Assembly (NCBI GenBank): GCA_948146395.1
Contig: OX411543.1
Coordinates: 26,180,026-26,244,025 of the forward strand
Direction of reading: 5' to 3'
DNA length: 64,000 bases
Source: Fragum whitleyi
Lineage: Eukaryota; Mollusca; Bivalvia; Cardiida; Cardiidae
A program made the translations under genes and the position numbers. Below, one piece after another: positions 35,832-46,290 of the stretch. Under the pieces are notes generated by a model that saw only the letters and a list, made by a program, of their open reading frames with translations, did not search any database and was not told where the DNA came from. How positions within the stretch are numbered: position 1 is the stretch's first letter; every line of letters starts with the position of its first letter.

Positions 35832-36037
35832 TTAAGTTTTTCTCATGATTATGGAGTGCAGTGCACTAGAACCATAACTTTACATAACTTATATTTGTGT
35901 TATTCCCCTTTGGTTTTTTTTCATACTTGGTCATCCAGCAGTATAACATCTTGTGATGATTTGCCACCTAATTACCTTTGAGAGGGAAGTTACAGGTAAT
36001 TTCTTCTAAATAATTGTTCAGAGGAAAGTAATCTTAA

Positions 36038-36265
36038 CCCTTTGCTGTTTAATCCCTGCTTTTTACGTGCCTGTGATTTTATGATAGAGAAAACATTGTG
36101 GAAAAAGAAGAAATTGCTTCTGACACGCAATTTCTTCTTTTTCCACACCATTTTCTACCCTACTGATTTTAACATTATTATTTTTCAAATTAAATCCACT
36201 TTAAGTTTTCGTCTGCAAAACCTTTGAATTTGGACAGGTCCAAAATTTTGTAGAACAGCAAAGGG
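36038..36265. mobile_element. TTAA MITE family C, copy 2
   Basis: The TIR is CCCTTTGCTGTTTAATCCCT with its inverse at the right (GAACAGCAAAGGG). TTAA lies at 36034-36037 and 36266-36269. The central stem is GTGGAAAAAGAAGAAATTGC / GCAATTTCTTCTTTTTCCAC, a perfect 20 bp hairpin. Confidence 0.85.
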
Positions 36266-36423
36266 TTAAACTAGAGACAAGGACATAAACATTTCTCAAA
36301 ATTTATGTATTTTTAATCAACTTAAGTGAGTTATAAGAAGTAAAAAAGTGCAAATGAAGCTTCTATTTAAGAGGTTCTTCTTACTGAGAATATACTGAAA
36401 ATATACAGTAAAACTTGTTTTAA

Positions 36424-36644
36424 CCCTTTCCTGTTCAATCCCTGGTTTTTACGTCCCTGTGATTTTATAATTGAGAAAACATTGTAAAAAAAGAAGAAAT
36501 TGCTTCTGACAAGCAATTTCTTCTTTTTCCACTCTATTTTCCACCCTACAGAATGGTTATTTTTCAAATTTAATCCACTTTAAATTTTCGTCTGCAAAAC
36601 CTTTGAATTTAGACAGGTCCAAAATTTTGTAAAACAGGAAAGGG
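36424..36644. mobile_element. TTAA MITE family C, copy 3
   Basis: The TIR is CCCTTTCCTGTTCAATCCCT with its inverse at the right (AAACAGGAAAGGG). TTAA lies at 36420-36423 and 36645-36648. It sits only 158 bp from copy 2 in the same orientation. The small frames 36042-36227 and 36367-36567 fall inside these two MITEs. Confidence 0.85.
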
Positions 36645-36649
36645 TTAAG

Positions 36650-37038
36650 CAACCTATTATAGGACCACAAAACAGTGGTTGATTATGGAAATGGTAGCTT
36701 AATAGGGTACAATATATTTCATATTATATAATAGGTCATTTGGTAGCATATACAGATTATCAATCTTGTGATGTTCAGACCTATTGGAATCGTCTCATTG
36801 AGACGGTTCTAATGGGTTCCGAAAAACATGACATTCAACAATAAACAATTTTCGTTGAATTATGACTATTTTTTCTGATATTTTGCTGATAGTCACATAA
36901 TAAAATATGTCGCTTAATAGAGGTTGTAGCTCAAGCAATATCAACTGTACAGTAAGTTACATCAATCTTAAAGCTTGGGGTGTCTGATTGAAGATGTGGG
37001 TGAACATGCTTAAAATCTTTACATTGACGACAAAACAA
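36650..37038. other. Non-coding, no recognised feature
   Basis: Featureless AT-rich sequence; GGAATCGTCTCATTGAGACG GTTC at 36785 is a short palindrome. Confidence 0.4.
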
Positions 37039-37109
37039 TGGTTCTGCATGATACAGTTGTAACTGCCTATATATTTATAGCAGTTACAACTGTTTTGCAC
37101 TGAACCATC
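37039..37109. mobile_element. Small hairpin MITE (family B)
   Basis: GGTTCTGCATGATACAGTTG TAACTGCC and GCAGTTACAACTGTTTTGCA CTGAACC form the hairpin. Confidence 0.65.
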
Positions 37110-37393
37110 GAAACATGTGACTATCTATACACATGTACCCCTGGTGTGTGGTTGTGTGCTAATTGACGAGGATCAATTGTGTAAATGTGGTAATTAGGGA
37201 TTATTTTCAGCTTCACTTAAGCTACAGGCAAATTGGCCAGAAAGTGAAAATTGGCGACAAAAGTTGGCCTTGCACCAGTTAATGTACAATTTGTATCCAA
37301 CCAAATAAATAGAAAGAGAGATTTAATTTTTTCATTGTTATTCATAGGAATTTACAACATGACGGATTGTGATATTATAGCATTGAATTTAAT

Positions 37394-37586
37394 ATAAACC
37401 TTTTCATGATGAATGAAAAACTTTGGCAAAATTGCATCAAAATCAAAGTGTTTAAAGCATTGGATGCACTTGAAAAATAAATACAGGTAGTGTAGAGCTA
37501 AATCAGACTGCACATATGTGCAGGCTGATCTTAAACTAAACCTACTGCCAAAGCAGGAATATTCTGGGTTTAGCATGACAAGGGGT
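37394..37586. mobile_element. piggyBac-like MITE family A, internally deleted
   Basis: The ends are AACCTTTTCATGATGAATGA and TTTAGCATGACAAGGGGT; CAGACTGCACATATGTGCAG is in the middle. It is about 50 bp shorter than intact copies. Confidence 0.65.
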
Positions 37587-37940
37587 AAGATGGTTAGAAA
37601 CAGTGAAATTTCCATGACATTCATGGTTTGAAAAACTCTGTGAATAAATGGGTTAGAGGTTTGACCAAATCTTTTGAATAAGTGATTGTAATAGAGGCTC
37701 AAAGATTTCCAAAATTAACAAAAGAAAAGGTTGTAATGATAGAAAGAGCATTCATTAGATCATTTACTAGAAATTTTTATAGTATACACTTGTATAGAGG
37801 AAAAATTGCAGATCTGGATTTCTTAATTATGATTCAAGATTATGAGATTCAATTGCTTTTCATATTTGTTATTTTGCTAAAATTGCTTTTTATTAAATTT
37901 AATTTTCCATTTTAAGCTATATGAAAATGTATAAGATGGA

Positions 37941-37967
37941 TCAGCACAAAGCTATTGTGAGTGCCTA
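37941..37967 (+). repeat. Half of a family B2 hairpin MITE
   Basis: CAGCACAAAGCTATTGTGAG TGCC is one arm; the element stops exactly where the H4 copy begins, so it was probably broken by that insertion. Confidence 0.45.
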
Positions 37968-40548
37968 TTTTTAGCTCTGCCGTTTTTGGAGAAAATCTGA
38001 GGTATTGCTATAGCCTTGACCACACCGTACAACCGGTTGCCGCGATGACGGGTGAGAGTCAACGATGACAGCATCGGAACATTATGCCGAGGAGATGGTA
38101 GGTCAAATAAATTTATTCATGTAAATAAACGATTGAAGCTTTGGTATTCTAAAGCAGATAAATGATCGTGTAAGTGTTCAGCGCTTCTATAGAAAAAATC
38201 TTTACTCATATCCCTCCCAAATAAGGCCACAATCATTGATTATTTCGGAGATTTCCCATGAAAAGTTACGAAATTAGACTTTATGCTCTCATATTTCGCC
38301 TATCTCTCAATAAATGCTGTTTTAACTTGTACACAGCTGAAGTCTAATCATCCGCCGATATTTCTTCCATATTTGAAGCCATAATTCAAAAAAAAAAAAT
38401 ACACAGCGGGTCCCCAAAGACGACATGTAGTAAGAAAAATGTTGCCTCTGTAGACAGTCGGAATTTCACGGGGTTGACGTAGATGACGGAACTGAATTAT
38501 TTGTGATTGCCGATGTCGACAGACCCATATTCAGATTCTTGCATAAAAATGATCATTTTTGGTGTCGTATTTTTCAATAACACACCAAAACAATTTAGAT
38601 CGACATACATGCTGACATTGATGTCCATTATTTTTCAAATGATGTGTCATATCGAAAAATAATTCAAGGGATTTTATGTAGGATTTCAAATACTCACAAA
38701 CCAAGAAAAAACAGTTGTGATCAGACTGAATATCTCGTATACGTTTTTTACTTGTAATTCCAGTGACTTAGTATACATTCGACGAGTCAAAAAAGCATTT
38801 CTATTGGTAAACATAGTTGGCCTGTCTTTCATTATCTTTTGTTAACTTTCGATAATATCCACGAGTTCACAAGAATGATTTTTATTTTAGATAAAATAAA
38901 ATCTTGCTTACATAGCCAGGGATCGAAAAGGAGGATTATGAAAAATGAAAAATCTATCACTTACTTTTCTAAAGGCTTATTTCATTTTATGTATAGGTCA
39001 CTGAGCAATAGGAAATTACTTCATGTAGATATATAAGAAAAGGTGAGAGGGAGATTCGATCTTCGGACCTTGCACTGCGAGTCTCTGACCTTATGCATAT
39101 ATCTCATTCTATTCTGTTATCACGATTGGGTATATATTGTTACTTGAATGTAATGTTTGCTTATTGTTTATCGACGAATTATATTCAAGTCACATTATAT
39201 AAACAATCGTGATAACAAAATAGAATGAGCTACATCCATAAGGTCAGAGATTTGCAGTGCAGAGATCCGAAGATCGAATCTCCCTCTCACCTTTTCTTAT
39301 ATATCTGCATAAAGTAATTTCCTATTGCTCAGTGGCCTTTACATGAAATAAAAATAGGTTTAAGAAAAGTTACGGATAGATTTTCATTTTTCATAATGCT
39401 CCTTTTTCGATCTCTGGCTATGATAGCAAAATTTTATCTTATCTAAAATTTAAATCATTCTTGTGAACTCGAAGATATTATTGAAAGTTAACGAAAGATA
39501 ATGAAAGACAGGCCAACTATGTTATCCAATAGAAATGCTTTTTTGACTCGTCGAATGTATACTAAGTCACTGGAATTACAAGTAAAAAACGTATACGAGA
39601 TATTCAGTCTGATCACAACTGTTTTTTCTTGGTTTGTGAGTATTTGAAATCCTACATTAAATCCCTTGAATTATTTTTCGATATGACACATCATTTGAAA
39701 AATAATGGACATGAATGTCAGCATGTATGTCGATCTAAATTGTTTTGGTGTGTTATTGAAAAATACGACACCAAAAATGATCATTTTCATGCGAGAATCT
39801 GAATTGGTCTGTCGACATCGGAAATCACAAATAATTCAGTTCTGTCATCTACGTTAACCCCTTGAAATTCCGACTGTCTACAGAGGCAACATTTTTCTTA
39901 CTACATGTCGTCTTTGGGGACCCGCTGTGTGTTTATTTTTTTGAATTATGGCTTCAAATTTGGAAGAAATATCGGGGGATGATTAGACTTCAGCTGTGTA
40001 CAAGTTCAAATAGCATTTATTGAGAGATAGGCAAAATATGAGAGCATAAAGTCTAATTTCGTAACTTTTCATGGGAAACCTCCGAAATAATTAATGATTG
40101 TGGCCTTATTTGGGAGGGATATGAGAAAAGATTTTTTCTATAGAAGCCCTGAACACTTACACCATCATTTATATGCTTTAGAATACCAAAGCTTCAATCG
40201 TTTATTTACATGAATAAATTTATTTGACCTACCGTCTCCTCAGCATAATGTTCCGATACTGTCATCGTTGACTCTCACCCGTCATTGCCGCAACCAGTTG
40301 TACGGTGTGTTGACGTCATCATCATTGTTGTCTTGCAAAAACTTTGACATTTTGTGATATCTCTGGTTCTACCGAAGGCATTCACATGAAACTTGGCACA
40401 TGTGATCACTATCAAAAGAGAAAGCTATGCTGTCAAGGAAGATAACTCTTGATGCATTTTATGTGAATTTATTATGTCCCTTCTTTTTACTAAGATTTTT
40501 ATCCTCGGCTAACAGCCGAGCGTAGTCACCTATAGGCGGTGCTCTTGA
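37968..40548 (+). mobile_element. HINE-like element, family H4, copy c, split by fold-back transposon
   Basis: Head 37968-38015 (TTTTTAGCTCTGCCGTTTTT, GAGGTATTGCTATAGCC) and tail 40315-40548 (GCAAAAACTTTGACATTTTG, GCCGAGCGTAGTCACC, GGCGGTGCTCTTG) together reconstruct a ~290 bp H4 element like 13071-13382. The intervening 2.29 kb is the fold-back element. Confidence 0.85.
38021..40309. mobile_element. Fold-back transposon FB1 (~2.29 kb palindrome)
   Basis: Two arms of about 1.1 kb are near-perfect reverse complements, meeting near 39160 with a very short loop. The terminus is CACACCGTACAACCGGTTG and its inverse GTACGGTGTG. A 5 bp target duplication TTGAC lies at 38016-38020 and 40310-40314. 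The host element is otherwise continuous across the join. Arm ends contain a 70-codon frame found intact in FB2 but broken here by a TAA (near 38118), so no protein is claimed. The transposase source is unknown; 5'-CAC ends plus 5 bp duplications are also seen in Transib/RAG-like elements, which is only a hypothesis here. Confidence 0.92.
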
Positions 40549-40565
40549 TATAGACACATCAAGGT

Positions 40566-40635
40566 GTCAGTGCAACACTATTGTAAGTGCCTATAAATTT
40601 AAAGGCACTTACAATATTGTTCCACTGACCCCTTG
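40566..40635. mobile_element. Small hairpin MITE (family B2), intact
   Basis: GGTGTCAGTGCAACACTATT GTAAGTGCC opposes GGCACTTACAATATTGTTCC ACTGACCC, giving a ~28 bp stem with an AT loop. It is the best preserved B2 copy. Confidence 0.7.
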
Positions 40636-41312
40636 ACTTACAATAGGTTTGTCCTGACTCCTCAGTATATCTTAGGATAAGAGTAACTCGGATAATAAAC
40701 ATGATACCTTCTTTACTTACAGTTCTTGATGATCAAGCAGACAGCTGACAGCCTCAATCAGCAGTAACCCCTGTCTAGAAACAGTTTTAGTCATTGAATG
40801 TAGAGAATGGGTATAATGTTGGTGCAATTAAGATAATGTGATCTCCAAAACTTAAAAAAATATGGTGAATAGAACTGCAACAAGACAGGAGATGGAGCAA
40901 AATATGAAACAAACAAAACATTTTATTGCTGTCAACTTAATCCCTGAATAGACAAATTAAGACAATTCATAGTTTTCTGTACAATGAAACCTGCTCAGAA
41001 AATTCTACTTATTCATATTTAATTTTGTGTTACAAGTTTAGAAGCCAATTTCATATTAGATGGATAAAGATCAAGTGATTTTACCTTGTAATGAAATCTG
41101 TGGCTGACTAGGACATAATTATTCAATAATTGAAGAACCATGGGATATAGTGGAGATGATTCTATAGATGGCTGATTATGGACATTTAAATGCTTCCATG
41201 AACAGAATCCAAACAAATGGTCCTCTGAAAGGATGACGAAGATAATCAGTATTGAGGAAATCGGGCTGTGTCGCAGTGGGCCGAACAATGACATAGACTT
41301 ACAGGTATATTT
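40636..41312. other. Non-coding, no recognised gene
   Basis: A 91-codon minus frame (41019-41294) has no motif, no splice context and ends next to a MITE, so it is not called. Confidence 0.35.
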
Positions 41313-41316
41313 TTAA

Positions 41317-41548
41317 CCCTTGTCATGCTGAATAAAAATCCTTGGCAAATTCAAAGTGCTGAAAGCTCTGTATTTCCTACTAATGTGAGTCAGCATTTGA
41401 TTTCGAAAATACAATATCTAAAATTTTTCTGGTTTAAAAAGGAAAGACAGGTGGTATAGACAAAGATCAGACTGCACACATGTGCAGGCTGATGTTTGTC
41501 TATAGCTCCTGCCATGGAAGGAATATTCCGGGTTCAGCATGAAAAGGG
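41317..41548. mobile_element. piggyBac-like MITE family A, intact
   Basis: TIRs CCCTTGTCATGCTGAATAAA and inverse of CCCTTTTCATGCTGAACCCG; TTAA at 41313-41316 and 41549-41552. Confidence 0.85.
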
Positions 41549-41922
41549 TTAACCCTTATCCTTGTGGCAAGTATCACGTGACACAGCAATTTCAGAAAGT
41601 CGTCAATATAAGTAAAATTCGCGTTTGTGACTCGTCGTTTGTATACAAATGCACTGTAATCACAAGACACAATACTGTATTCGAGTTATAGTTCCGTTAA
41701 TATTGTGACCAATTTGAACTCGTATGAAGCAGTATAGGTGAAAAAAAACTCAGGAATTTCCTGGATGTTTCAGATTAAAAATCTGCTGTAATAAAAAAGA
41801 TATTTGAAATAACTAAAAAATTACCTTAGACATCAATAACTTTTTTATCAGCAGATTCTCTAAAGATCTACCACATACAGCAATTCCCTGGTATTTTTTG
41901 GGCTTCTCTCATTCCAAACATC

Positions 41923-42310
41923 TTTAGCTCCACCGTCCGAAGGCCACTGGGGCTATTGTTATGGTGTTGTGTCCGTCGTGCGTCCGTTTGTCCGTACTTG
42001 CATGGGTACATCCAGTCGTAAATCTTTTCTTTAAAAATCTTCTCCTCAGAAAGTACTGGATGAATTTCAACCAAACTAGGTCACATGGTCAAATCTTAAA
42101 AAAATCATTGTTGACACTCTAGAGGCCATATATTGAACCCAATCAACCTGAAAACTGGCCAGAATGTTTATGTTGATAAAATCTTGGACAAGTTCGAAAT
42201 TGGGTCAAGTGGGGTCAAAAGCTAGGTCATTTGTCCAATCTTAGAAAACCTTGATTTCTTTTTAGATTGGTAATTCATGTGAGCAATTAAGGGCCACAAT
42301 GGCCCTCTTG
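41923..42310 (+). mobile_element. HINE-like element, family H6 (short)
   Basis: It starts TTTAGCTCCACCGTCCGAAG, with GTCCGTCGTGCGTCCG near 41970. Two or three array units like H2 follow (GACACTCTAGAGGCCA, AGTGGGGTCAAAAGCTAGGT). It ends GTGAGCAATTAAGGGCCACA, then ATGGCCCTCTTGG. The 5' end resembles H5 and the array resembles H2, so it may be a chimera. Confidence 0.75.
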
Positions 42311-42819
42311 GGGTTTTTTTTACTGTTCACGATAAAACACTAGGAAAAACAAAATTGCCAGAAGAATGTAAATAACTTCAAAAGAAATCCTTTCCAAATT
42401 GAGTAAAAATTCTCAAGACCCAAAATTGTTAGAAAGAGAGCAAGTATTATGTGTTACTAGTTTGTTAATTAAATGTCCATTAGATAGGAAGAAACTTGTC
42501 AGTAAACACCACATCTTATCTGGTTTAAGGCCACTTTCTTACTTTATCACACCTCAAACTTCCAATGTTACTAAGCTAGTTTTTTCTTTGCTATTTGAAA
42601 CTTATAACACAAAATGGGACTTATGGGGGCTTGGTGAACTTGTGTTTAGACATCAGGCCACCAATTGTAAGGTTTTGGGGTCTATTGATTGAATCCCTAA
42701 CACAGAGGGAGTTTTCAGGGGACACTTTCTATTATTGGTCAAAGTAGAAGTGGACCTGAAGAAAGCCAATGGTAGCTCTGCCTGTACAATGGCATTCAAA
42801 GAACCAAGGAAGTCTACCC
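42311..42819. other. Unassigned; 97-codon frame without support
   Basis: Frame 42399-42692 (+) begins MSKNSQDPKLLER and is the longest frame of the region, but there is no recognised motif or splice junction. It may be a decayed mobile-element fragment. Confidence 0.25.
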
Positions 42820-43171
42820 TTAAAGTGGTTCTGAAACATCTTAAAAGTCTGTTTGTCCATTGACAAGTAATAATTACCAACTGGCTTGTCTATATCTTAA
42901 ACCTTGTTGTCCATTGAATTTTGAAGAATCTGCTAAATATTGAAGACAATATTGTAGTTGCTAAAACACTTAAAGTATCCTAGATATAGACTTACTGTTG
43001 ACATGGGATTACATGGAATATCAGAGTACGGCTAACTTTTTAATAAAATATTTTTCTTTACAGATCTTTTCACTAGTCTATGGACAACCTAGTCATGAAA
43101 ACCTGCTTGTCTGTGCAGCTTAATGGACAAGTCGGACAACTCAGGCAGCTTATTTCAGAACCACTGCCTTA
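42820..43171. mobile_element. Fold-back MITE, ~350 bp
   Basis: Left arm TAAAGTGGTTCTGAAACATC...TTTGTCCATTGACAAG; right arm is the inverse of TAAGGCAGTGGTTCTGAAAT...CTTGTCCATTAAG. Both arms also share TTGTCCAT motifs further in. Confidence 0.6.
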
Positions 43172-43470
43172 TTTCTTCTAATAAATGCTCCTGGGAGCTA
43201 TACATAACATAGTTGGGAAGCTTTTATTTAGTATGTATTTACTGAATAAAAAGAAATCAAATTTATGTCTTTTATGCCCTTTTCCCTTTAATTTGAGGTG
43301 AAATTCCTCTAAATGATCTTATAAATGATTGTTAAGAGGAAATTCACATCAAGTTAGAGAAGAAGTCTCAAAAAGTTCTTAGAATATTGGCATTTGAAGT
43401 GGGTTTTTCTTAGTAAAAAATGTAGGGGTGCTACTATTAGGGAGGGTGCTTTTATTAGAGGAAATACGGG
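43172..43470. mobile_element. MITE family G
   Basis: TATTTCTTCTAATAAATGCT at the left pairs with the inverse of CCGTATTTCCTCTAATAAAA at the right. Internally it has GTTAAGAGGAAATTCACATC. Confidence 0.6.
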
Positions 43471-43526
43471 GGTATGAACAGTGTTTCTGCTTCTTTCTCA
43501 TGTAAAGTCCCTACCATTTATTATTG

Positions 43527-43593
43527 GCTCAGCACAAAAGAGTTTTAACTGCCCATAAACATTGGCAGTTACAACTATTTTGTGCTGAGCCAT
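43527..43593. mobile_element. Small hairpin MITE (family B)
   Basis: GGCTCAGCACAAAAGAGTTT TAACTGCC opposes GGCAGTTACAACTATTTTGT GCTGAGCC; a ~28 bp stem. Confidence 0.7.
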
Positions 43594-45072
43594 TGAAATG
43601 ATTTATCTACCTGATGTGATGTGATTGAAAAGCCTATCAACTTAAGGTTTGACACTGAATTTTTGAGGAAAGGCTTACATAATGGATGCTTGATAAATCT
43701 GTTTAAACTTGCAATCATACCCGACGCAGATAGCAAATCTGTAAGATGTTTGTACGTAGGATGCAGAATTGACAAAACAATTCTTGATTTTCATAGTGAT
43801 GAAAATATTTTCTGTTTTGATAAAAAAGTAAACAAAAGCTCTAAAGTAATTCAAAGCTTTATCCTTTTTTCTCGCCTGGGACAAGTCTCGGAAGAGCTGT
43901 TGGTGTCGGTGTCAATTACAGAAACACTCATAAGGCTATAGGCTTTCATTTTTGAGACCAAGACCCACATCAAAATGACCTTGAGATAGTGGCCTTGACC
44001 CTTTTAACTGAAACTTAAACCAAAAACTTAAACTGAATAACTTTAACAAAAAACTTCAACTTTACTTATTTTTTTTACCTTATATTTTACTTACACTTTT
44101 ACCTAGGGTCATTATTACATCATATTCATTCTAGGTGACACATATATGCAGTGTGATGTTAATCTACACCACCTGTTTCTCACTTTCAAACCAGAATTGT
44201 CAATAGATTTCACATTTCTTTTTGAAATCATTTCCAGAATTAATATGTTTTATTCATATCTTCTATGTCATTTCTACAATGTTTATAAATTGTTATGCTC
44301 ATTATTAGGCAGTTTACTTAAGCTTATCTGTTACATTGACTGATAAGGGTGTAAACTAAGCATCTTTGATGTGTTTTCATCAAGCAAAATAAAATGTCAT
44401 GGTGTCTTAATGGAGGTGATTTAAACAGTGGAGTTGGCCAATTTTACTTGGACATTATTAATCTGAACTTATACATTAATAGGATCTTAGAAGTGATTTG
44501 TTGCAATTTTTGCAACCATCATTATCAAATGCTGTACCATATCTTCAGTGGGCCAAACAAAATGTTAAACTTGCAGCTTGAGTTACTATGTAGATACATT
44601 TTTTTCCCCAATGATGATATGCAGAATATCATGAGTGAAATGGTGGACAGAAAGTTTGAAATATCATAATGTAGCTAACTAAATTGAGAAATAAATATTT
44701 TTGCTTATTAATTTGTACATTAATTTCTCAATTCTTAATAACATTTTTACTGTATCATTTCAAGATGATATAAACATGTGGTGTATTTTGGAAATATATT
44801 TCAGTGGAAATAACAAATATCAGTCTTCATTTGACATTTTGCAATAATTTAAATTGTGCACAAAGCCCAGACAATTAGGAGACTGGAAAACCACATCATG
44901 TATTAATCCATTTCCAGACGCCAAAATTTTAGACATATCCAATTTCAAGAAGTTGCAGATGAAATCATATCATATTTTAGTCTCTTTTTGATGAAGATAT
45001 TCTGAGAAATGCAGAAAGTATGTTTTAGAAGCAACTTACTTATTTTCAACAAAATTATTCATAATATAACTC
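43594..45072. other. Unassigned non-coding; MITE A fragment inside
   Basis: Frames at 43621-43941 (106 codons) and 44394-44669 (91 codons) have no recognised motifs. About 44120-44240 (GCAGTGTGATGTTAATCTAC ACCACCTG) is an end-less MITE A fragment. No gene is supported. Confidence 0.3.
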
Positions 45073-45365
45073 TTTTTAGCTCGGCTGTTTTCGGAGAAAA
45101 CCCAAGGTATTGCTATAGCCTCCTTGTTGTTGTCGTCGTCGTTGTGCGAAAACTTTGACATTTTGTGATATCTCTGGTTCTACTGAAAGCATTTACTTGA
45201 AACTTGGCACACATGTTCACCATCAAAAGAGGAACCTACACTATCAAGGGGGATAACTCTAGATGCATTTTGAACAAATTATGCCCCTTTTTCGGCTTAG
45301 ATTGTTTCCCACCATCCAGCACTCAACAGCCAAGCGTAGGCACCTGTAGGCAGTGCTCTTGTTTC
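45073..45365 (+). mobile_element. HINE-like element, family H4, copy b (uninterrupted)
   Basis: It starts TTTTTAGCTCGGCTGTTTTC and ends AACAGCCAAGCGTAGGCACC, then TGTAGGCAGTGCTCTTGTTT. It aligns end to end with 13071-13382, with a shorter GTCGTC tract. Confidence 0.8.
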
Positions 45366-45816
45366 TTTAATGCATTTTGGTGGTTTATCAAGGAATAGTG
45401 GTAGATTAACATTTTTGATAATCCGACCACTTAACCAGTGAAATTAACAAAATCTTATACCCCCATCTAATCAAAGCCCAAAGGATAAAGTGAAGTCACA
45501 GTTAACCTTGCATAGCAATCATATGCAAAACAATACACTTAGATAAGATTTGTCCAAAAAATTCTTATTTTGTCTCAATTAAGGATTCAAGAAAAAGATT
45601 GTTTGTTTTAGTGTAAGATAGATTGATATTTCATTTTATGAACAACACAAGCTATATTTTTACAGACCCATGTTTTTACTATAGCTTTTGTTGTTACTCA
45701 TTGAAATATAAATCAATCTTACACTGAAACAAAATATTTTCCTCAATTATCTTAAAGAGGGGATTGTGAAGGAATGAGTAAAAAATTCTAGCTGACAAGT
45801 CTTAGGAAAGTCAAAG
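45366..45816. other. Non-coding; inverted ~20 bp motif pair
   Basis: TTGTTTTAGTGTAAGATAGA TTGATATTTCA at about 45603 is the inverse of TGAAATATAAATCAATCTTA CACTGAAACAA at about 45702, which suggests a small hairpin MITE. Confidence 0.45.
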
Positions 45817-45820
45817 TTAA

Positions 45821-46059
45821 CCCTTGTCATGCTGAATAAATTTTGTCTAAAAATATGCATCAAAATCAAGCGGCAAAAAGCACTGAAAGTTCCAACTGTA
45901 GGTTTTTTTTTATTTGAAAAACAAAATCTATTGATAATTCTGGTTTGACAGTGAGAAACAGGTGGTATAGACCAACATCAGACTGCACATATGTGCAGGC
46001 TGATGTTGGTCTAAAGCTCCTGCCAAAGCAGGAATATTCCGGGTTCAACATGACAAGAT
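45821..46059. mobile_element. piggyBac-like MITE family A, intact
   Basis: CCCTTGTCATGCTGAATAAA at the left and inverse of TCTTGTCATGTTGAACCCGG at the right; TTAA at 45817-45820 and 46060-46063. The right TTAA is shared with the adjoining family C MITE. Confidence 0.8.
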
Positions 46060-46063
46060 TTAA

Positions 46064-46290
46064 TCCTTTCCTATTCTGTCACTGAATTTTACATCTTTAT
46101 TTATCTTATAATTGAAAAAAAAATATTATGGAAAAAGGAAGAAATAGCTTTGTTACAAGCAATTTCTCCTTTTCAGACAATATTTACTACAACATAGGAT
46201 GGTAAATCAATTGCATCCAATTTTCACATGTTTGGTGACCTGTATTAGTTTTGAACAGTCTATCAAGATTAGGAAAAACAGAAAATCAAA
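46064..46290. mobile_element. TTAA MITE family C, copy 4, right end eroded
   Basis: TCCTTTCCTATTCTGTCACT starts directly at the shared TTAA. The inner stem GGAAAAAGGAAGAAATAGC / GCAATTTCTCCTTTTC is preserved; the right TIR is hard to place. Confidence 0.55.

Noticed and set aside
36042..36567. Lys-rich frames with KKKKLL
   Set aside because: They are translations of the central stem of two MITE C copies.
43621..43941. 106-codon frame MIEKPINLRFDTEF
   Set aside because: Both strands are open, no splice signals or motif are seen, and it lies between MITEs. It stays possible but unsupported.
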